DNA of 64,000 bases from Luteibacter rhizovicinus DSM 16549. Its GTDB lineage: Bacteria; Pseudomonadota; Gammaproteobacteria; Xanthomonadales; Rhodanobacteraceae. The notes below the pieces were generated by a model. The model was not told the DNA's origin. It searched no databases and was given only the letters and a program-made list of their open reading frames with translations. Made by a program: the position numbers and the translations under genes. Location: the NCBI RefSeq assembly GCF_001887595.1, contig NZ_CP017480.1, positions 2,143,001-2,207,000 of the forward strand, written 5' to 3'. This document shows, in pieces, positions 60,001-64,000 of this stretch. How positions within the stretch are numbered: position 1 is the first letter of the stretch; every line of letters starts with the position of its first letter.

Positions 60001-62692
60001 CATCGCCCGTCGTGTGCAGCGTGCCGCCGGCGAGAGTGATGGCGCCGGATGCGGCACCGAGCGCCGCATCGTTACCGATCTGCACCATGCCGCCATTGAC
60101 CAGCGTGCCGCCGGTATAGGTGTTGTTGCCACCGAGGACGAGCGTGCCGTTGCCCGACGCCACGAGACCGCCATTGCCCTGCACCGTGCCGTTGACCGCG
60201 AACGTCTTCCCGCTGTCGACGACGAGGTCGGCGTTAGAGCCGGCGTTCGTGTCGACCGTGCGTGCCGTCGTGGTATCGCCGGTCACGTGCAGCTGACCGC
60301 CCTCGAAGACGACGTGGTTGCCGGCATCGCCGAGATTGGTGTCATTGGCGATCTGAAGCGTGCCGCCGTTGAGCGTATTGGCGCCGTGGTAGCTGTTGTT
60401 GCCCGACAGAGCCAGCGTGCCGTCGTTGACCGTTACGCCGCCGATCTGGCTGAGCGTGCCGGACATCGCCAGCGTGCCTTCGCCATTCTTGATCAGGCCA
60501 CCGGCACCGTTGACGGCGCCCGAGGTGCTGAAGGTGGTTCCTGCGTCGACATCGACGCCGCCCACGCCGCCCGTGGTGACGGCGCGCGTGCTGGTGATGT
60601 CGGCGGTGGAGTGCAGGGTGCCGCCGAACAAGCCGATGGCACCGCTCGCCGCGCCGAGGTTGGCGTCGGAAGAAATCTGCAGGACGCCATCATTGATCGC
60701 GGTGCCGCCGGTGTAGGTATTCGTACCGGCAAGGACGATCGTGCCGGCGCCCTGCGTATTCAGCGTGCCGCTGCCCGATACAACGCCCGTCGAGGTGAGG
60801 GTGTTGCCCGTGCTGGCACCGAGGCTGCTGCCGGCGCTACCGACAGTCACGTCGCGCGCCGTCGTGAAGCTTCCGGTCGCGACGAGCGCGCCGCCGTCGA
60901 GATCGACCTGGTTCGCGGAGGCGCCGAGGTTGTTGTCGCGCGAGACCACGACGGTCGCGCCGGTGTTGATGGTCGTGTCACCGGTGTAGGTATTGGTGCC
61001 ACCCAGGGCGAGCGTGCCGCCGTTCGCGGTCACGCCGCCAGCCTGCGAGGCGACGCCGTTGACGACCAGGGTGCCGTCACCGTTCTTGATCAGTCCACCG
61101 GTACCACTGACGCTTCCGGTCGAGGTCAGCTGCTGACCGGCGTCCACGGCGATGGCGCCGCCAGCCACGTGGATGTCGCGTGCCGTGCTACCGGTACCGC
61201 TCGCTTCGAGCGTGCCGCCGTTGAGGGTCAGGCTGCCCGCCGCGTTGCCGAGGTTGGCATCGCTGGAGAAGGCAAGCGTGCCGTCGTTGACGGTCGTGCC
61301 GCCGCTGTAGGTGTTGCTGCCCGTCAGGACCTGCGTGCTGCTGCCGTTCTTGATCAGACCGCCGGTACCGGAAAGCACGCCGCCGTACGTGGTCGAAGCG
61401 CCGTTGCCGTTGAGGGTCAGCGTCGTGCCTTCGAGATCGACATTGCCTGCGCCAGCGAGGCCCGCCACGGTCTGCGTGGCGTTGTTCATCGTGACGGCCG
61501 AGCCGGTGTCGACGTTCAGCACGCCGGTACCGAGCTTCCCGTTGCTGGCGATGATCAGGTCGCCCCCGGCGACATGCGTGTCACCGGTGTAGGTGTTCGC
61601 ACCAGACAGCGTGAGTGTGCCGGTACCGGTCTTGGTCAGCGAGCCGGTGCCCGAGATGACATTGCCGACGTTGCTGTTGTACGTCTGCAGGTCGAGCGTG
61701 CCGCCGCCCGCGCCGAGCGTCACGTTGCGACCGCTGTTGAGATCGAAACCGGCGCCCCACTGTAGTGCGCCGCCGTTGAACTTGAGATCGTTGCTGGTAT
61801 CGCCCAGCGCAGCGTCCGAAAGGACGTTGATGGCGCCGCCGTTGAGATCGATTTCACCGACCGAGGTGTTGTCGCCGCGCAGGTTGAGCGTGCCTTCGCC
61901 CTGCTTGATGAGGGCGCCGCGCCCGTCCATCTCGCCGGTCAGCGTGAGGTCGTGGCCGTTGGTGTCGAACGTGCCGTTGTTGTTCGTGATGCTGACCATC
62001 TGGCTCATGGTGCCGTCGGCGGTGTTCTTCACCATGCCGCCGTCCATGATCAGCGGGTCGATCGCATAGGTCTGGTCGACGACCTGGCCGGCCACCACGT
62101 GCGGTGCCGTGCTGAGGTCGGCATTGATGATCGTGATCGTGCTGGAGAGGATCACGTTGTCGATCGGTGCCCAGACCTGGGTCGGGTTGGCGATGGGGAT
62201 ATAGGTGAAGGTGTAGGTACCGTGCACCAGGTTATTGAAGGTCACGCCCTGCCAGTTCGCGATCACCTGGTTCGGCGTACCGATGAGCTTGGTGCCGTCC
62301 GAGAAGAAGTTCGTGTCGCCGTCGACCAGCCCTGCGGGCTTGGTCCCGGTCAGGATGTTGAACGAGACGGTCTGGTTGAAGCCGGCCGTCGAGGTGAGGT
62401 GCAGCGAGCCTTCCGTGTACGTCGCTTCGTCGGACAGATGGTAGGTGCCGTAGTAGAACGACAGCGAGTTGTTGCCCGAATTCGTGTAACCGATGGACGT
62501 CGTGTGCGCGAAGGCGCCGGTGGTCCCGGCCAGGGCGAGCATCACGCCGGCCGCCAGGCGGCCCTTGGTGGTCGCGATCATGGAGGCGCCGCCGATGGAG
62601 CGTGCGCCCTTGGCGCGCGAACGGCAGAGTTCAGAGGCGACCACGAACTGGTTAAGTGCGCGATTCCAGACGATCCGAAAAACTCTATTCAA
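57050..62692 (-). CDS. Autotransporter with PATR repeats (type V secretion)
   Basis: 1880 aa from a TTG at 62692, which is the correct start because it opens the extended signal-peptide region LNRVFRIVWNRALNQFVVAS (ESPR, residues 1-20), then the hydrophobic core (GRLAAGVMLALAGTTGAFA, cleavage after residue 62). AGGAAAT is upstream. Passenger: about residues 63-1560, at least eleven autotransporter-associated beta-strand repeats such as GTLTLSGANTYTGDT and GTLVLSGNNTYTGGT (TIGR02601/PF12951), alternating with a second form such as VASHTGGTTVNEGTLVL. C-terminal beta-barrel ends in Phe (TAYGVTAGVRVAF). Surface adhesin or biofilm factor is likely. Confidence 0.92.
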   Translation of the reverse strand: MNRVFRIVWNRALNQFVVASELCRSRAKGARSIGGASMIATTKGRLAAGVMLALAGTTGAFAHTTSIGYTNSGNNSLSFYYGTYHLSDEATYTEGSLHLTSTAGFNQTVSFNILTGTKPAGLVDGDTNFFSDGTKLIGTPNQVIANWQGVTFNNLVHGTYTFTYIPIANPTQVWAPIDNVILSSTITIINADLSTAPHVVAGQVVDQTYAIDPLIMDGGMVKNTADGTMSQMVSITNNNGTFDTNGHDLTLTGEMDGRGALIKQGEGTLNLRGDNTSVGEIDLNGGAINVLSDAALGDTSNDLKFNGGALQWGAGFDLNSGRNVTLGAGGGTLDLQTYNSNVGNVISGTGSLTKTGTGTLTLSGANTYTGDTHVAGGDLIIASNGKLGTGVLNVDTGSAVTMNNATQTVAGLAGAGNVDLEGTTLTLNGNGASTTYGGVLSGTGGLIKNGSSTQVLTGSNTYSGGTTVNDGTLAFSSDANLGNAAGSLTLNGGTLEASGTGSTARDIHVAGGAIAVDAGQQLTSTGSVSGTGGLIKNGDGTLVVNGVASQAGGVTANGGTLALGGTNTYTGDTTINTGATVVVSRDNNLGASANQVDLDGGALVATGSFTTARDVTVGSAGSSLGASTGNTLTSTGVVSGSGTLNTQGAGTIVLAGTNTYTGGTAINDGVLQISSDANLGAASGAIGLFGGTLHSTADITSTRAVTTGGVGGVDVDAGTTFSTSGAVNGAGGLIKNGEGTLAMSGTLSQIGGVTVNDGTLALSGNNSYHGANTLNGGTLQIANDTNLGDAGNHVVFEGGQLHVTGDTTTARTVDTNAGSNADLVVDSGKTFAVNGTVQGNGGLVASGNGTLVLGGNNTYTGGTLVNGGMVQIGNDAALGAASGAITLAGGTLHTTGDVASARNVTLSGGDFAIDQGTTFATTGNVGGNGGLVKNGSGTLEIDGTASHTGGTTINDGTLVLAGNNGYTGGTTLNGGTLQVASDANLGNTSDALVFNGGTLHATGDVSGTRALTLNADAVIATDAGASFATSGTVSGHGGVSKNGDGTLILSGDNTYTGATTIDAGTLQIASDTNLGASTSALTFNGGSLHTTGSIVTQRTLNLAGNATLVNDAGTSFTAAGTIVGNGGLVKDGAGTLSITGVASHTGGTTVNEGTLVLSGNNTYTGGTVINGGTLSIASDANLGDAANAVTLNGGNLTVTSSITTARNIVVDNGGGSITTDAGATLSQTGSISGNGTLTKLGGGTLIVSGNNSFTGGTLVNGGTIRIDSGSSLGTGDIILQGGTLQTYATLGTGQTVLVSGNSGVNVSAGTTTVLSGDINTSGASGCFIKSGAGALSLTGKASLDQGTCVQNGILRANGTLNSSFVNVDAIGTLRGVGVINGPVNVTGRLAPGNSPGTLTVNGTVTMNAGSTFEADIDGKGTGTGAGNYSRLLVIGAGHQFIANGTLAPLLRGITGDASNTFMPTLGDTYRIVTAEGGIVGRFSSLDQPSVGLPANTRFLAFYNLANSNSIDLRVVPKAYSEFLGTGATRNTLALAGALDRAVDAQIAGNGAAYTAVVNAIGALDTGRIADTVKAMAGEVHADQAAAARGMGLALNRDAFDHLGTDTTNPANKVWANVTQDGQRFVADNQGSGYNASTSHVTAGVDVFANDATVIGVGASHGESNIIATGGQGTIRGNAGLIYAQQKAGAIIVDGVVSYGSDDWSSRRMDPFGNGSLETRTDGHDTMASLTARLPLDAGGLRVEPYAGVIWQKVERDAVNETGTSPAALSLDKLSVTGTRALVGVTAGSKANDPLASELTWRVGVAGGVDSGKLLDPTVRAQLAGEQFETKAPDAGRGFVQFNANGTMRLAHNTYLYGGLTAEQGSGRTAYGVTAGVRVAF

Positions 62693-62808
62693 AACGGCGA
62701 TTTCCTGAATTTTGGGTGCGACAGGCCGTCGCGGCTCCCCTTGAGCCACGTTGGATTTAGACGGTTGGATGCCAATGAGGCGGGTCCCCCTGTACGAGGA
62801 AGCGATAG

Positions 62809-62824
62809 AGCAAATGCTGTGCCA
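62809..62824 (-). promoter_or_regulatory. Sigma-54 promoter of the autotransporter
   Basis: TGGCAC-AGCAT-TTGCT on the minus strand is an exact match to the sigma-54 -24/-12 consensus with the correct 5-bp gap. Predicted start near 62798, 105 nt before the TTG start. It falls in a 400-bp gap with no other gene. Confidence 0.65.
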
Positions 62825-63000
62825 ACGACCGTGAGACGCGAATTCGGATAAATGTGAAGAAAATAAGACGGCGCATATCAGAACTGCGAACTTGTGCACA
62901 GATTTCATCTGTGACGACGTGTAGCGACACTTCCGGACACGACCTGTCACATAGCGTCACCTCCGAACGCGATGGCCCAGCTACCCACCGCGGCTGAAGC

Positions 63001-63039
63001 CCCGGCGAAAGCCGGGAGAGGGCAGAATTTCGCTACAAT
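63001..63039 (+). promoter_or_regulatory. Likely gmk promoter with upstream hairpin
   Basis: TACAAT -10 box at 63034-63039 (5 of 6), no clear -35. A GAAA-loop hairpin CCCGGCGAAAGCCGGG lies at 63001-63016. The rest of 62825-63000 contains no gene. Confidence 0.4.
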
Positions 63040-63093
63040 CTCGTTTTGCCCGGTTCCCGGAGAGGTCATGCACTCCCTACGAGACATCCACGA

Positions 63094-63711
63094 ATGATCG
63101 ACGGCACGCTGTTCGTGGTCGCCGCGCCTTCGGGAGCCGGAAAATCCACGCTGGTCAATGCCTTGCTCGAGCGTGAGCCGGACATCTCGCTGTCCATTTC
63201 GCATACGACGCGACCACCGCGCGTGGGCGAGCAGTACGGACGCCACTACTTCTTCGTGGAGCGCGTCGATTTCGAGGCCGAGATCGCCGACGGCATCTTC
63301 CTCGAGCATGCCGAGGTCCACGGCAACCTCTATGGCACCTCGCGTACCGTGGTCGAAAGCAAGCTCTGCGAGGGTGCCGACGTGCTCCTCGAGATCGACT
63401 GGCAGGGCGCGCGCCAGGTCCGCAAGGGCAAGCCCGATTGCGTGAGTGTCTTCATCCTGCCGCCCTCGCGCGTGGAGCTGGAGCGCCGCCTGCGCGGCCG
63501 CGGCTCGGACGCGCCCGAGGTGATCGAGCGCCGCCTGTTCAATTCGCGCGAGGAAATCGCCCACGCGCATGAGTTCGACTACATCATCGTCAACGACCGC
63601 TTCGAGGACGCCCTGGCGGACCTCCAGGCGATCGTTCGCGCCGTCCGCCAGCGCACGCCTGCGTCGGCTCGCCGCCACGAGGCGCTGATCGAGGAGCTTC
63701 TCGCACCATGA
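63094..63711 (+). CDS. gmk: Guanylate kinase
   Basis: 205 aa from the ATG of MIDGTLFVVAAPSGAGKS. Walker A APSGAGKST, SHTTRPPRVGEQYGRHYFFV (GMP site), LLEIDWQGARQVR, and IIVNDRFEDALADL near the end. Phosphorylates GMP to GDP. Followed, with a 4-bp overlap, by an MlaF-like gene instead of rpoZ. Confidence 0.97.
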   Translation: MIDGTLFVVAAPSGAGKSTLVNALLEREPDISLSISHTTRPPRVGEQYGRHYFFVERVDFEAEIADGIFLEHAEVHGNLYGTSRTVVESKLCEGADVLLEIDWQGARQVRKGKPDCVSVFILPPSRVELERRLRGRGSDAPEVIERRLFNSREEIAHAHEFDYIIVNDRFEDALADLQAIVRAVRQRTPASARRHEALIEELLAP

Positions 63712-64000
63712 CCGACGACGCCATCGTCCGCGTACGCGGACTGACTACGGTCCTCAACGGCAAGACCATCTTCGACAAGCTCGACCTGGATATCCCACGC
63801 GGCAAAGTCACCGCGATCATGGGTCCCAGCGGCACGGGCAAGACCACCTTGCTCAAGCACATCACCGGGCAGATGCGCGGGGATGCGGGCACGATCGAGG
63901 TGGACGGCGAGAACGTGCCCTCGCTCAGCCGCGAGAAGCTGTTCGGGCTGCGCGAGCGGATCGGCTACCTTTTCCAGAACTCGGCCCTGCTCACCGACTT
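63708..64000 (+). CDS. mlaF: ABC transporter ATP-binding protein, MlaF-like, 5' part
   Basis: First 97 residues; the gene runs out of the window. MTDDAIVRVRGLTTVLNGKTIFDKLDLDIPRG (residues 1-32), Walker A MGPSGTGKTTLL and Q-loop LFQNSALLTD match MlaF (Ttg2A), the ATPase of the Mla phospholipid-asymmetry system. mlaE, D, C, B should follow beyond 64000. The start overlaps the gmk stop by 4 bp. Confidence 0.85.
   Translation, partial: MTDDAIVRVRGLTTVLNGKTIFDKLDLDIPRGKVTAIMGPSGTGKTTLLKHITGQMRGDAGTIEVDGENVPSLSREKLFGLRERIGYLFQNSALLTD

Noticed and set aside
58853..61765. 970-codon open frame on the plus strand opposite the autotransporter
   Set aside because: It is antisense to the repeats, rich in RDxRA-type low-complexity sequence from codon bias, has no family motif and no ribosome site.
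57600..61800. Regular DNA repeats resembling a CRISPR array
   Set aside because: Spacing is irregular, units are coding in one frame and translate to autotransporter beta-strand repeats; no cas genes.

Overview
The window is about 64 kb of high-GC, gene-dense DNA from a gammaproteobacterium. The combination of yecA/ygfB-pepP beside zapA-6S RNA-fau, rph-rdgB-hemW, yicC and gmk, a CydP-containing cydABX operon and Pseudomonas-style REP elements points to Xanthomonadales, most likely Rhodanobacteraceae (Luteibacter/Dyella-like). That taxonomic placement is inference from gene content and style; no search was run. The only RNA gene found is 6S RNA; no tRNA, rRNA or CRISPR was seen.

Layout. 0-3 kb: end of gltB and complete gltD (NADPH glutamate synthase). 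3-10 kb: small metabolic and repair genes (NRDE/TANGO2, an SDR, YchJ, lipocalin, HutD, a DinG-type helicase, Tag), plus a candidate 35-aa membrane peptide behind a near-consensus promoter. 10-16.9 kb: an ABC-2 exporter between two divergent DUF1993 paralogues, a FUSC-like and a VIT-family membrane protein, a GGDEF diguanylate cyclase and a CPA2 antiporter. 17-20.5 kb: a TetR regulator facing an alpha/beta hydrolase across a perfect palindrome, an EF-hand lipoprotein-size protein and cysteine synthase. 20.5-25.3 kb: a three-gene SMC/kleisin/kite (Mks/Jet-like) operon coupled to folE, without a MksG/JetD nuclease. 26-32 kb: rmuC, then rpiA-EVE-fau-6S RNA-zapA-ZapB-like on the minus strand, facing ygfB-pepP. 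32-38 kb: a HGSNAT-like acyltransferase, cydPABX and pepQ. 38-45.5 kb: a long minus operon rph-GNAT-rdgB-hemW plus DUF1631-PilZ-CxxC protein, and yicC on the plus strand.

45.5-63 kb looks like an accessory block placed between yicC and gmk, which are direct neighbours in many bacteria. It carries a PAP2 phosphatase with an altered motif, an M14 peptidase, two glycosyltransferases with an AT-richer decayed gap between them, a penicillin-acylase/amidohydrolase pair, an SDR/AraC divergent pair, two inverted copies of a 143-bp MITE-like repeat, and a 1880-aa autotransporter with an extended signal peptide, a TTG start and a perfect sigma-54 promoter. The window ends with gmk overlapping an MlaF-type ATPase.

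Repeats: five intergenic sites carry a 23-bp REP-like sequence (TGTRGGAGCCGATTYATCGGCGA type), usually as inverted pairs; two pairs bracket pepQ and one site supplies the last codons of the tetR gene. Most minus-strand operons use 4-bp stop/start overlaps, and several starts are TTG (pepP, the kleisin, the autotransporter).
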